DNA of 64,000 bases from Natribaculum breve. Its GTDB lineage: Archaea > Halobacteriota > Halobacteria > Halobacteriales > Natrialbaceae. Below, piece by piece: positions 18,401-27,382 of the stretch. Numbering within the stretch: position 1 is the stretch's first letter; every line of letters begins with the position of its first letter. Where the stretch lies: the NCBI RefSeq assembly GCF_023008585.1, contig NZ_CP095390.1, forward strand, positions 3,100,001-3,164,000, given 5' to 3'. The position numbers and the translations under genes were made by a program. The notes beneath the pieces are model-generated. The model saw only the letters and a list, made by a program, of their open reading frames with translations, was not told where the DNA came from and did not search any database.

Positions 18401-21259
18401 ATGAGTGTCGATCAGTCAGAGGCAGCGCCTTCTTCCCTCGCCGACCAGCTCGACGGCGAAGCCGACTTCGGGGAGACTGCCCGCACGCTCTACTCGACGG
18501 ACGCGAGCATCTACCAGCAGCGGCCCGCGGGGGTCGTCTTCCCCAGAAACCGCGACGACGTCCGCCAGGTCGTCGAATTCGCTCGACGACGCGACACGAG
18601 CGTCACGGCCCGCGGTGCGGGCTCGAGTCTCACGGGCAACGCCGTCGGCGACGGCGTCGTCCTCGACTGTTCGCGACACATGGACGACGTCGTCGACGTC
18701 GACCCCGACGGGAAGACCGTGACCGTCCAGCCGGGCGTCGTCCTCGACGAGCTAAACGACTTCCTGGAGCAGTACGGACTCTACGTCGCCCCCGATCCGT
18801 CGACCTCGAGTACGTGCACCGTCGGTGGGATGATCGCCAACAACGCCGCGGGCCCCCACTCGGTCGAACACGGGACGACTCGCGATCACGTCCGCCGACT
18901 CGAGTGTGTCCTCGCGGACGGCTCGGTCGCCGAGTTCACCCGGCGAGAGAACGAGGACCTCGAGGCAGTCTGCGAGCGAGACGACCTGGTCGGGGAGGTC
19001 CACCGGACGGTTCGGACGATCGCCAGCGAACACGCCGACGAGATCGCCACGCGCTATCCGGACGTCGACCGCAACTCAAGCGGGTACGACCTCGAGACCA
19101 GCGCCGACCCTTCCGGATCGTGGGTCGACCTCTCGCGACTCGTCTCCGGGAGTGAGGGGACGCTCGCGGTCATCACCGAAGCGACGCTGCAGCTCACCGA
19201 GCGGCCCGAAACGCGCGCCGTCTCCCTCGTGTTCTACGACGACCTGATCGCTGCCGCCGACGCCGTGACCGACGTCCTCGAGGCGGACCCGAGCGCGGTC
19301 GAACTCATCGACGACGCGGTCCTCGGGTACGCTCGAGACGCCTGGGGGTTCGACCTCGTGCCCGAAGACGCCGAAGCCGCGCTCCTGATCGAAGTCGAGA
19401 CCACCCACGACGACCAGGCGGACGATCTCGAGGACGTGGTGGCGGCCGCCCGGGCGGACGGGACGATCGCGGTCGAACGGGCGTTCGACGACCAGGAGAT
19501 GGCGACGCTCTGGAAGATCCGCAAGGCCTCGAATCCGCTTTTGAACCGGCGACCGGGCGACGCACAGGCGCTGTCGTTCATCGAAGACGCCGCGGTTCCG
19601 CCCGCTCGGCTCCCGACGTACCTCGAGCGCGTCGGCGAGGTCCTCCGCGAGCACGACCTCCAGGCGAGCGTCTTCGGCCACGCGGGACAGGGCGTCCTCC
19701 ACATCAAGCCGTTTTTGAACCTGAAGACGGACCGTGACCGCGAGCGGCTCCGTTCGGTCTCGGAGGCCGTCCACGAAATCGTCCTGGACGTCGGCGGCTC
19801 CGTCTCGGGGGAACACGGCGACGGACGGCTTCGCTCCGAGCACCTCCCGAAGATGTACGGCGACGAACTCTACGAGGCGTTCCGCGAGGTCAAACGCGCC
19901 TTCGACCCACACGACGTGTTCAACCCGGCGAAGGTCGTCCCGGCGTCGGACGGCGACCTCGCGAAAGTCGACGAGAACCTGCGGTACGAGGGATACGATC
20001 CGGAGACCCTCGAGACGGCGCTCGACTTCAGCGACGAAGAGGGATTCGGGTCGCTCGTCGAGCAGTGCAACGGCTGTTCGAAGTGTCGCACGACCGAGGG
20101 CGGCGTCATGTGTCCGACCTACCGCGGAACCGGCGACGAGATCGCGAGCACGCGGGGACGAGCAAACATGCTCAGAGCCGCGATAAACGGCGATTTAGAC
20201 GAGGAGACGCTCACGAGCGATCGGTTCCAGGAGGAGGTACTCGACCTGTGTATCTCCTGTAAGGCCTGCGAAACCGAGTGTCCGACCGGCGTCGACATGG
20301 CCAAGCTGAAGATGGAGGCGAAACACCAGAAGTACGAGAAAGACGGCGTCCCGCTTCGCGCCCGGCTGTTCGGGAACGTCCGCACGCTCAACCGCCTCGG
20401 CAGCACGTTGTCGCCGATCGCGAACCGCCTGAAGGAGTTCGGGCCGGGTCGTCTCGTCGCCGAGACGGTGCTGGGTATCGACCGCCGCCGGACGCTCCCC
20501 GACTTCGCGGCCGAACCGTTCCCGGCGTGGTTCGCCGACCACGACCCACACCCCAACGCCGGCGAGCAGGGAACCGTCGCACTCTTTGCAGACTGCTACA
20601 TGGGGTACAACCATCCCGCGGTCGGCAAGGCCTCCGTCCGCGTCCTCGAGTCGCTCGGCTACGCGGTCGAGGTGCCCGACGTGGCCTGCTGTGGCAGAGC
20701 ACCGCTCTCGCAGGGACTCGTCGAGAAAGCTCGCGGCCAGGCGCGCCAGAACGTCGACGTCCTTTCGGACTACGCCGAACGAGGCGTTCCGATCGTCGGC
20801 GTCGAACCGTCCTGCGTGAGCGCACTCTGTGAGTACGACGACTTGCTCGAGGACACTGCGGGCGTCCCCGAGGTCTCGACGACGGTCACCGAGTTCCTCT
20901 CCGATCGCGTCCGTAGCGGCGAGATCGAACTACCTGGTGATGGGGACGCCACGGTCGCCTTCCACGGACACTGCCACTCGAAGGCGAAAGGCTGGAGCAA
21001 CACGCCCGTCGAGTTGCTCCGCGAGGCCGGCTACGACGTCCATCCCCTGGACGCGACCTGCTGTGGGATGGCCGGCGCGTTCGGCTACGAGGTCGAACAC
21101 TACGACCTCTCGATGGCGATCGGCGACGACCTCGAGTCGAAAATCGACGCCACCGAGGCGGACGTCGTCGTCACGACCGGCGCCTCCTGTAGCCAGCAAC
21201 TCGAGGACCGGGACGTCGAGACCCGACATCCACTCGAGTTGCTCGCAGACCACCTCTGA
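18401..21259 (+). CDS. Fused FAD-linked oxidase and Fe-S (GlcD/GlcF-like) dehydrogenase
   Basis: A 952-residue fusion. The N-terminal half is a GlcD/D-lactate dehydrogenase-type FAD domain (DPSTSSTCTVGGMIANNAAG, GHAGQGVLHIKPFL, VSGEHGDG). Then come two [4Fe-4S] motifs: CNGCSKC with CPTYRGTGDE, and CISCKACETECPTG. The C-terminal third has two cysteine-rich CCG segments (VACCGRAPLSQG and ATCCGMAGAFGYE). Such fusions oxidise 2-hydroxy acids such as lactate or glycolate and pass electrons to the quinone pool. An AGATTAATC promoter-like element lies about 30 bases before the ATG at 18401. The substrate is not determinable here. Confidence 0.9.
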   Translation: MSVDQSEAAPSSLADQLDGEADFGETARTLYSTDASIYQQRPAGVVFPRNRDDVRQVVEFARRRDTSVTARGAGSSLTGNAVGDGVVLDCSRHMDDVVDVDPDGKTVTVQPGVVLDELNDFLEQYGLYVAPDPSTSSTCTVGGMIANNAAGPHSVEHGTTRDHVRRLECVLADGSVAEFTRRENEDLEAVCERDDLVGEVHRTVRTIASEHADEIATRYPDVDRNSSGYDLETSADPSGSWVDLSRLVSGSEGTLAVITEATLQLTERPETRAVSLVFYDDLIAAADAVTDVLEADPSAVELIDDAVLGYARDAWGFDLVPEDAEAALLIEVETTHDDQADDLEDVVAAARADGTIAVERAFDDQEMATLWKIRKASNPLLNRRPGDAQALSFIEDAAVPPARLPTYLERVGEVLREHDLQASVFGHAGQGVLHIKPFLNLKTDRDRERLRSVSEAVHEIVLDVGGSVSGEHGDGRLRSEHLPKMYGDELYEAFREVKRAFDPHDVFNPAKVVPASDGDLAKVDENLRYEGYDPETLETALDFSDEEGFGSLVEQCNGCSKCRTTEGGVMCPTYRGTGDEIASTRGRANMLRAAINGDLDEETLTSDRFQEEVLDLCISCKACETECPTGVDMAKLKMEAKHQKYEKDGVPLRARLFGNVRTLNRLGSTLSPIANRLKEFGPGRLVAETVLGIDRRRTLPDFAAEPFPAWFADHDPHPNAGEQGTVALFADCYMGYNHPAVGKASVRVLESLGYAVEVPDVACCGRAPLSQGLVEKARGQARQNVDVLSDYAERGVPIVGVEPSCVSALCEYDDLLEDTAGVPEVSTTVTEFLSDRVRSGEIELPGDGDATVAFHGHCHSKAKGWSNTPVELLREAGYDVHPLDATCCGMAGAFGYEVEHYDLSMAIGDDLESKIDATEADVVVTTGASCSQQLEDRDVETRHPLELLADHL

Positions 21260-21386
21260 CGTCGCGACGAGCCGGACGGAAGCCGGTGTTCGATTCCGCC
21301 GTCACCGACGCTCGGCCGTCTACCGGCTTCGACGGGCGTCGCAGGTAACACGAAAGCTTATAATACAGCTGTTAATACGGTATAGT

Positions 21387-22553
21387 GTGACACTCGATTA
21401 CCTCGGTCTGGAGTCGGACCTGAGTTCGGAAGAACGACTGATCCGCGATAGCGCTCGCGAGTTTGTCGACGAGGAGGTCCGTCCGGAGATCGACCAGCAC
21501 TACGTCGATGGGACGTTTCCTACCGAGTTGATCCCGGAGATGGGCGAGATGGGGTTTTACGCGCCCAATCTCGAGGGGTACGGCTCGCCGAACGTGTCGG
21601 AGACGGCCTACGGGCTGTTGATGCAGGAACTCGAGGCGTGTGACTCGGGGCTGCGTTCGATGGCGTCGGTGCAGGGCGCACTGGTGATGTATCCGATTCA
21701 CGCCTTCGGCAGCGAGGACCAGAAAGAAGAGTGGCTGCCGAAACTGGGTGCGGGCGAGGCGGTGGGCTGTTTCGGGCTGACCGAACCCGAGCACGGCTCG
21801 AACCCGTCGGCGATGGAGACACGGGCCGAACGCGATTCAGACGGCTACGTGTTGAACGGCTCGAAGACGTGGATCACGAACTCGCCGATCGCCGACGTCG
21901 CCGTCGTCTGGGCGAAAGACCACTCGAGCGAGGGGTCTCCGGTGCGGGGTTTCCTGGTCGAGACCGACCGCGACGGCGTGACGACGAACAAGATCGACGA
22001 GAAACTCTCCTTGCGCGCGTCGATCACGGGCGAGATCGGCTTAAACGACGTGCGCGTTCCCGAGGAGAACGTCTTACCCGACGTCGAGGGGATGAAGGGG
22101 CCGCTGTCGTGTCTCACGCAGGCCCGCTACGGCATCGCCTGGGGCGCCGTGGGGGCCGCTCGAGACTGCTTCGAGGAGGCGCGACAGTACGCGACGGATC
22201 GCGAGCAGTTCGGCGGCCCGATCGCGCGCTTCCAGTTGCAACAGGAGAAACTCGCGGAGATGGCGACCCAGATCACGCTCGCGCAACTGCTCGCCCACCG
22301 GCTGGCGGACCTGAAGGAACGTGGTGAGTTGCGTCCACAGCACGTCTCGCTGGCCAAGCGCAACAACGTGCGGATGGCCCGCGAACAGGCACGGGTCGCC
22401 CGCGAGATGCTCGGCGGCAACGGTATTACCACCGACTACTCGCCGATGCGCCACCTCGCCAACATGGAGACGGTCTACACCTACGAGGGGACCCACGACG
22501 TCCACACGTTGATCCTGGGCCAGGATCTCACCGGCATCGCGGCCTTCGAGTGA
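21387..22553 (+). CDS. Acyl-CoA dehydrogenase (glutaryl-CoA dehydrogenase-like)
   Basis: A 388-residue FAD-dependent acyl-CoA dehydrogenase. GCFGLTEPEHGSNP and NGSKTWITNSPIADV form the FAD and acyl pocket, and the C-terminus has REMLGGNGITTDYSPMRHLANMETVYTYEGTHDVH, typical of glutaryl-CoA dehydrogenases. The start is the GTG at 21387, preceded by CGAAAGCTTATAATA (21351-21365), a BRE/TATA placed for a leaderless transcript. A second copy of its last 24 bases follows the stop (see repeat 22531-22648). Confidence 0.92.
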   Translation: MTLDYLGLESDLSSEERLIRDSAREFVDEEVRPEIDQHYVDGTFPTELIPEMGEMGFYAPNLEGYGSPNVSETAYGLLMQELEACDSGLRSMASVQGALVMYPIHAFGSEDQKEEWLPKLGAGEAVGCFGLTEPEHGSNPSAMETRAERDSDGYVLNGSKTWITNSPIADVAVVWAKDHSSEGSPVRGFLVETDRDGVTTNKIDEKLSLRASITGEIGLNDVRVPEENVLPDVEGMKGPLSCLTQARYGIAWGAVGAARDCFEEARQYATDREQFGGPIARFQLQQEKLAEMATQITLAQLLAHRLADLKERGELRPQHVSLAKRNNVRMAREQARVAREMLGGNGITTDYSPMRHLANMETVYTYEGTHDVHTLILGQDLTGIAAFE

Positions 22554-22648
22554 CGAGGTCGGCTCGAGAGACGGCGCGATCCGGTGAGTTGGCCGGCATC
22601 GCGGCCTTCGAGTGACGGCGCAGTTTGGGTGGGCTCGAGAGACGGCGC
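22531..22648 (+). repeat. Direct duplication across the acyl-CoA dehydrogenase stop
   Basis: CCGGCATCGCGGCCTTCGAG plus the stop TGACG occurs at 22531-22555 and again at 22593-22617. Each copy is followed by GGCTCGAGAGACGGCGCG (22561-22578 and 22631-22648). The unit is about 62-70 bases and contains the end of the coding sequence and part of the 3' region. It looks like a local tandem duplication that preserved the stop. Confidence 0.8.
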
Positions 22649-23284
22649 GTTTTCGAGAACGGTACGGTAGTACTCGCGCGGGCCTCGAAACCCGCTCTAG
22701 TCGGTCCCGACGGTTCCCACAGGTTCGACGCGCCGGACCTGTCGTCACTCGAGCTGGTTACGCCTCCAATATAAACTACTAATTAATTTATTTTGCCGGT
22801 TTTATAGTTCGTGAGAGTAAAACGAAATTACATTCAATCTGTTATAATATTGCTCGCAGATGGTGATCCGCTTCTACGAACTCGCTCCTGTGCTTTCTAA
22901 TATTCTGGCTTTAGCCGGGTGTAAGACGGTATAACGCGTTATTCGTGTGGTGGGTAGGCGTCGGTGGATACGATCTCGATCGACGAGTTTCGGGATAGTC
23001 CTCGTCGACTTTTTCGCCACTGTATCGCCAGTAGGAGCCGTTATTCTGCTGTTTGCCTTTCGACTGTCGTCACGGTGAGCGATTCACTGTCGAGCTCGAG
23101 CATCTAATCAGATATCGTATACTTATACAGATGAGTCTCTGTCTGCGGAAGAAATATTAAACTTATAAAAGTTGTAATAGCTGTATTCCGGCCGACGTCG
23201 GTCGACGACCCGGTTCCGACACTCGACCGGGTGAGTCACACCGGGTATATACTCCCATCCGTCGTAGCGTCACGCGGATCGTCC
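22649..23284. other. Non-coding, AT-rich stretch
   Basis: There is no gene on either strand over about 635 bases. The 22765-22930 and 23100-23180 parts are strongly AT-rich (TAATTAATTTATTTT, AAGAAATATTAAACTTATAAAAG) and could hold the promoter of the SDR gene or decayed sequence. No tRNA or repeat was seen. Confidence 0.5.
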
Positions 23285-24049
23285 ATGGTATCGAGCGACA
23301 CCGTTTCTATCGTCACGGGCGCAGCGAGCGGGATCGGAGCGGGAATCGCCGAGGTGCTCTCGAGTGAGGGCGCGACGGTGGTCGTCGCCGACGTCGACGA
23401 GGAGGCGGCCGGAGAGACGGCCGCCGACCTGCCCGGCGAGGCGATGGCCGTCGGCGTCGACGTGGCAGACCGCGAGTCGACGGCGTCGCTCGCCGAGACC
23501 GTCGTCGACGAGTACGGTCGGATCGACGTGCTGTGTGCGAACGCGGGCATCTATCCGTCGGCGTCGCTCGAGGAGGTGACCGTCGAGGAGTGGGACGAGG
23601 TCAACGACGTCAACGCGAAGGGCGCGTTCATCTCCGTGCAGGCGTGTCTGCCGCAGATGAAGTCACAGGATTACGGGCGGATCGTGCTCACCTCGTCGAT
23701 CACCGGCCCGATGGTCGGCTATCCCGGCTGGACCCACTACGCCGCGAGCAAGGCGGCCATGCTCGGGTTCATGCGCACCGCCGCGATGGAGGTCGCAGAC
23801 ACCGATATCACGATCAACGCGGTGCTCCCCGGAAATATCCGGACTGGTGGACTCGACGACCTCGGAGAGGAGTACCTCGAGCGAATGCGCCAGTCCATCC
23901 CGAAAGGCGAACTCGGCGACCCCGAGGACGTCGGGCACGCCGTGGCGTTTCTCGCGTCGGAGGAAGCGGGGTACATCACCGGGACGACGCTGGTCGTCGA
24001 CGGCGGGCAGACGCTTCCAGAGTCGCAACTCGCGCTCGAGGAAATCTGA
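23285..24049 (+). CDS. SDR-family oxidoreductase (3-oxoacyl-ACP reductase-like)
   Basis: A 254-residue classical short-chain dehydrogenase. The cofactor motif is TGAASGIGAG near residue 10, VADVD follows the second strand, CANAGIY is the NAG element, the catalytic Ser lies in LTSSITG and the YAASK Tyr-Lys pair is present. The C-terminus YITGTTLVVDGGQTL is typical. It reduces or oxidises a hydroxyl/keto group with NAD(P)(H). The ATG at 23285 gives the standard length. Confidence 0.9.
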   Translation: MVSSDTVSIVTGAASGIGAGIAEVLSSEGATVVVADVDEEAAGETAADLPGEAMAVGVDVADRESTASLAETVVDEYGRIDVLCANAGIYPSASLEEVTVEEWDEVNDVNAKGAFISVQACLPQMKSQDYGRIVLTSSITGPMVGYPGWTHYAASKAAMLGFMRTAAMEVADTDITINAVLPGNIRTGGLDDLGEEYLERMRQSIPKGELGDPEDVGHAVAFLASEEAGYITGTTLVVDGGQTLPESQLALEEI

Positions 24050-24151
24050 CCGGGATCGACCCGGGCCACGTGATCTGACGGCACGTCCGAGAACGGTGCG
24101 GGGAGGAAGCGAAAGGAACCCGCTTATATTCGACGATCGAGTTGTCGACGT

Positions 24152-24790
24152 ATGGCCTCCGGGATCCACGTGCAACTCGAGGTGCGCGGCGCGAGTACCT
24201 GTCCCGTCTCCTCGATCAGCGAGGATTTCGAGATCGAGTCGCTCACGTTCGGTCAACGAACCCCGTCCGAGGAGGAAGTCGTCGGCGAACTCACGGTCGC
24301 GAACGCCGACGCCGCAGTCGAGTCGCCGCTCGCAGACGAGGTTTTCACCGACGAGTCGCGGTCGATCTACCGGTACACACACGACAACGGCGACTGTCCG
24401 TGTGTGCGCGTCCCGGAACACGGCTGTCCCGTCCGTGACCTCCACGCGAAGCAGGGCCGACTCGTCCTGTCGTTCATCACGCCCGACGTCGACACGCTCC
24501 AGACGGTGATCACAGACCTGCGATCGCGTGCTGCGGGTGTCACGATCTGTCGTCTCACCCGATCCGGACTCGACGACGGCGACCAGCCGCTGCTGTTCGT
24601 CGACCGCAACGAGTTCACCGACCGCCAGTACGAAGTACTCGAGACCGCCCACCGGATGGGGTACTTCGAGTCGCCGAAGCGAGCGACAGCCGAGGACGTC
24701 GCCGACGAACTGGAAATCTCGGCGTCGACGTTCGTCGAGCACCTCTCTGTCGCCCAGACGAAACTCCTCGATCAGGTACTCGAGGCGTGA
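24152..24790 (+). CDS. HTH-10 (bacterio-opsin activator-type) regulator with Cys-rich sensor
   Basis: A 212-residue regulator. The C-terminal 55 residues are an HTH-10 'bat' domain (FTDRQYEVLETAHRMGYFESPKRATAEDVADELEISASTFVEHL). The N-terminal sensor holds cysteines in ASTCPVSS and GDCPCVRVPEHGCPVRD, which could bind a metal or sense redox state. CGCTTATATTC (about 24120-24130) is a TATA element about 25 bases before the start. Confidence 0.87.
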   Translation: MASGIHVQLEVRGASTCPVSSISEDFEIESLTFGQRTPSEEEVVGELTVANADAAVESPLADEVFTDESRSIYRYTHDNGDCPCVRVPEHGCPVRDLHAKQGRLVLSFITPDVDTLQTVITDLRSRAAGVTICRLTRSGLDDGDQPLLFVDRNEFTDRQYEVLETAHRMGYFESPKRATAEDVADELEISASTFVEHLSVAQTKLLDQVLEA

Positions 24791-24946
24791 ACACGAACAG
24801 GTGGCGACCACCGATCCGACCTCGACGGCACGATCGTGTGACTTCTTACGTTGATTCGTGTTATCATATGTCGTGTAGGTTAAATAAACCCGAGTATATT
24901 CGCGACAGGACGTATCCGGATTCCAGGACAATCTCGAGTCGACGAA

Positions 24947-25306
24947 ATGGCACAATCAGTATACAGTGATATCGGCGGACGGGAGGCCGTAGAGGCAGTC
25001 GTTACGGACTTCTACGATCGCGTCCTGGCGGACGAACAGCTCGTCCCGTTTTTCGAGGACATGGACATGGACGAACTGCGCGCACACCAGATCCAGTTCA
25101 TCAGCGCCGTCGCTGGTGGCCCCGTCGAGTACACGGGCGACGGAATGCGCGAGGCACACGCCCACCTCGACATCGACGAAGAGGACTTCGACGCGGTCGG
25201 CGCTCACCTCGAGGAGGCACTTCGGAGTAACGGCGTCGACGAGGAGAACGTCGAGGCGATCATGTCCGAAGTCGTCGCCCTGAAAGATCCGATCCTCGAC
25301 CGGTAA
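24947..25306 (+). CDS. Group I truncated haemoglobin
   Basis: A 119-residue 2-on-2 globin. The start SVYSDIGGREAVEAVVTDFYDRVLADEQLVPFF is the trHbN A/B/E-helix pattern, and MREAHAHLDIDEEDFDAVGAHLEEAL gives the proximal His region. Such proteins bind O2 or NO and are often linked to nitrosative stress. TTAAATAA at about 24881 could be its TATA box, leaving a leader of about 40 bases. Confidence 0.92.
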   Translation: MAQSVYSDIGGREAVEAVVTDFYDRVLADEQLVPFFEDMDMDELRAHQIQFISAVAGGPVEYTGDGMREAHAHLDIDEEDFDAVGAHLEEALRSNGVDEENVEAIMSEVVALKDPILDR

Positions 25307-25388
25307 GGTCTCGAATCACGTCCATCGGTGTGGTGACGAGCGATAAGTGAGCGCAAGCTACATCAACGCCGAACGAGGTGATCCATTC

Positions 25389-26060
25389 ATGGCCAGAAAA
25401 TCGTACCAGGAACAACTCGAGGAGCTTCGTGAAGACGTCTGTTACATGAGCGAAGTCGTCATGGAGCGACTCCGGATGGGCCTCGACGCGTTAGAACAGA
25501 AAGACGAAGACCTCGCTCGAGAGGTCATCGAGGGAGACGGCGAGGTCAACCGGATGTACCTCGACCTCGAACAGGACTGTATCGACCTGCTCGCACTGCA
25601 ACAGCCCGTCGCGAGCGACCTGCGATTCATCGCGTCGACGTTCAAGATCATCACCGACCTGGAGCGAATCGGCGACCTCGCGGTGAATCTCGGGGAGTAC
25701 ACGATCGACGCCGAGCGCGACCTCTTTCCCGACGTCGACGTCCAGGCGATGGGCGAACTCACGCTCGAGATGGTCGACGACGCGACGCAGGCCTACGACA
25801 CCGAGGACACCGACGCCTGCCGCGAACTCGCCGTTCGCGACGACGACCTCGATCACTTCGCCGAACGGGCCAGCGCGATCGTCGTCCGGGACCTGATCGA
25901 GCGCGAACTCGAGTCCACCGACGAAGTCGAAGTCCTCCTGCAGGACGTCTCACGGCTGCTGTTGACGATCCGTGACCTCGAACGCGTCGGAGACCACGCG
26001 GTCAACATCGCGGCCCGAACGCTGTACATGGTCGAGAACGACGACGAACTGATCTACTGA
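25389..26060 (+). CDS. phoU: PhoU phosphate-signalling protein
   Basis: A 223-residue protein made of two PhoU three-helix repeats. MARKSYQEQLEELREDVCYMSEVV starts the first; DLERIGDLAVNLGE and DLERVGDHAVNIAA are the paired metal-binding signatures. Unlike the gene at 562 it has no AbrB domain. The ATG at 25389 was chosen over an upstream start because PhoU proteins begin at this point. It lies well away from the two pst operons. Confidence 0.93.
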   Translation: MARKSYQEQLEELREDVCYMSEVVMERLRMGLDALEQKDEDLAREVIEGDGEVNRMYLDLEQDCIDLLALQQPVASDLRFIASTFKIITDLERIGDLAVNLGEYTIDAERDLFPDVDVQAMGELTLEMVDDATQAYDTEDTDACRELAVRDDDLDHFAERASAIVVRDLIERELESTDEVEVLLQDVSRLLLTIRDLERVGDHAVNIAARTLYMVENDDELIY

Positions 26061-26480
26061 CTCTCTTCGTTCTCCGACTATCGAGCCATCGTCGAGCGGC
26101 GTCACACTCGAGCGGCGTCACGGGAAAAGGTACCGCGGGATCGTCACGAACATGGCAGGAGACGACCTGTCGCGGGCGGGCAACGAGCGACCACACAGCC
26201 ACGAGTGGTCGCGAAACGCTGATTGAGCATGAGTGATCCACCGGCACTCACAGGGATCTGGTTCGCTTGCGATACGTCAGTCGGCGTGTCGCCGACACTC
26301 GTACTAACGAACCGTTCAATAATAAGTCTATTCGTTAGTGCAATATGGGGGTATGTGGGAGAGAAAAGTTTCTATCCGGTCTATTTTGGCCATATAGATT
26401 TACAAACGAGTTATATTCGCGTGTCGGCAGGCGAGAGATTTGTCTGGCGATACGAGACAACCCCCTCGAGTCCGGTTCGA
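26061..26480. other. Non-coding stretch with inverted repeat
   Basis: No convincing gene. ACTAACGAA (26303-26311) and TTCGTTAGT (26331-26339) form a perfect 9-bp inverted repeat with a 19-base spacer, possibly an operator or terminator between the convergent phoU and HTH-10 genes. The sequence around 26320-26430 is AT-rich. Confidence 0.5.
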
Positions 26481-27140
26481 TCAGGGATCGACGGCCGTCG
26501 GTGCCATTCGGTTCGACAGCTCCGCGCTGACGAGCGCAGCGTGGCTCCGGCGGAGCCGTTCCGAGAGCGCCTGGTGAGAGACGTCGAGTTCCGCCGCGAG
26601 TTCCTGGAGCGTCACCTTCCGCGGGACGTCGAAGTAGCCGAGTTCGTAGGCCTTGATCACCGTCTCGTACTGCGTCCTCGTGAGCGGTGAGCCCTCACCG
26701 CTGGCGCCGTCCATCGACGTCACTCGCGTCACTACCGCCCGAAAGTCGTACTGTTCGAACAGCGCGTGGGCGTTAGAGAGCGCGTCGCGGTCGTCGAAGA
26801 GTAACCTGAGCGTCCACGTTCCGTCCCGACCCGACGCCTCGAGGATCGCACCGGAGTTCTCGGCGACGAGTTGCTGGAACAGCTTCACCTGGCGTCCGAA
26901 CTCGAGTCTGTACAGCCATCTATCGTCGGTTCCGTCGGTCAGATTCGCGAGCACTTCGACGCTCGGGTCGGCCTCGAGTGCCTCTTCGACGGTGGCTCTG
27001 TCCGGGCCCGACACCCAGACGAGCGGCGGAGCGTCGCCGATCATACCGCCGACCTGAAACTCGAGCGTCGGCACCCGTTCGAACGTTCGAGAGATCCCGA
27101 AGGCGTCGGCCGGAATCTCGAGTTCGACGACGGTGGTCAT
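26481..27140 (-). CDS. HTH-10 (bacterio-opsin activator-type) regulator
   Basis: A 219-residue regulator. The N-terminus MTTVVELEIPADAFGISRTFERVPTLEFQ and middle GRDGTWTLRLLFDDRDALSNA form the usual haloarchaeal sensor. The C-terminal HTH-10 domain is LTRTQYETVIKAYELGYFDVPRKVTLQELAAELDVSHQALSERLRR. The ATG at 27140 gives the family start. Its target is unknown; the AOR-type gene lies just upstream on the same strand. Confidence 0.88.
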   Translation of the reverse strand: MTTVVELEIPADAFGISRTFERVPTLEFQVGGMIGDAPPLVWVSGPDRATVEEALEADPSVEVLANLTDGTDDRWLYRLEFGRQVKLFQQLVAENSGAILEASGRDGTWTLRLLFDDRDALSNAHALFEQYDFRAVVTRVTSMDGASGEGSPLTRTQYETVIKAYELGYFDVPRKVTLQELAAELDVSHQALSERLRRSHAALVSAELSNRMAPTAVDP

Positions 27141-27308
27141 CACCGGAATCCACCACAAACACGTATAGACGGTTTTGGTTTGCGGTAGCCTTTCCCGCCA
27201 CCATCTCGCCGTGACAGTTCACGGTGAGTGATAGTCCGGTCGGCGAACGTTTCTGGAGATCGGGATTCGTCCTCGGCGAGGTCGTCGAGGTCGATGCTAT
27301 CGTACGGG

Positions 27309-27376
27309 CCGCTGTACAGCATTACCGGGGCAACTGCGAATCGTCTTGCGGTTGCCCCGGTACACAGGTACAGCGG
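27309..27376. terminator. Two-step inverted repeat downstream of the AOR-type gene
   Basis: CCGCTGTAC (27309-27317) pairs with GTACAGCGG (27368-27376), and inside this TACCGGGGCAAC (27323-27334) pairs with GTTGCCCCGGTA (27351-27362). It begins 7 bases past the stop of the minus-strand oxidoreductase and could end its transcript, but no T-run follows. The nested layout resembles the palindrome at 13448. Confidence 0.55.
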
Positions 27377-27382
27377 ACCGTA

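Noticed and set aside
26223..26690. 155-residue plus-strand frame
   Set aside because: It overlaps the well-supported HTH-10 gene on the other strand and has a shadow composition.
27140..27322. 60-residue minus-strand gene just upstream of the HTH-10 regulator
   Set aside because: Its start lies inside the inverted repeat at 27309-27376 and its composition is not typical; probably chance.
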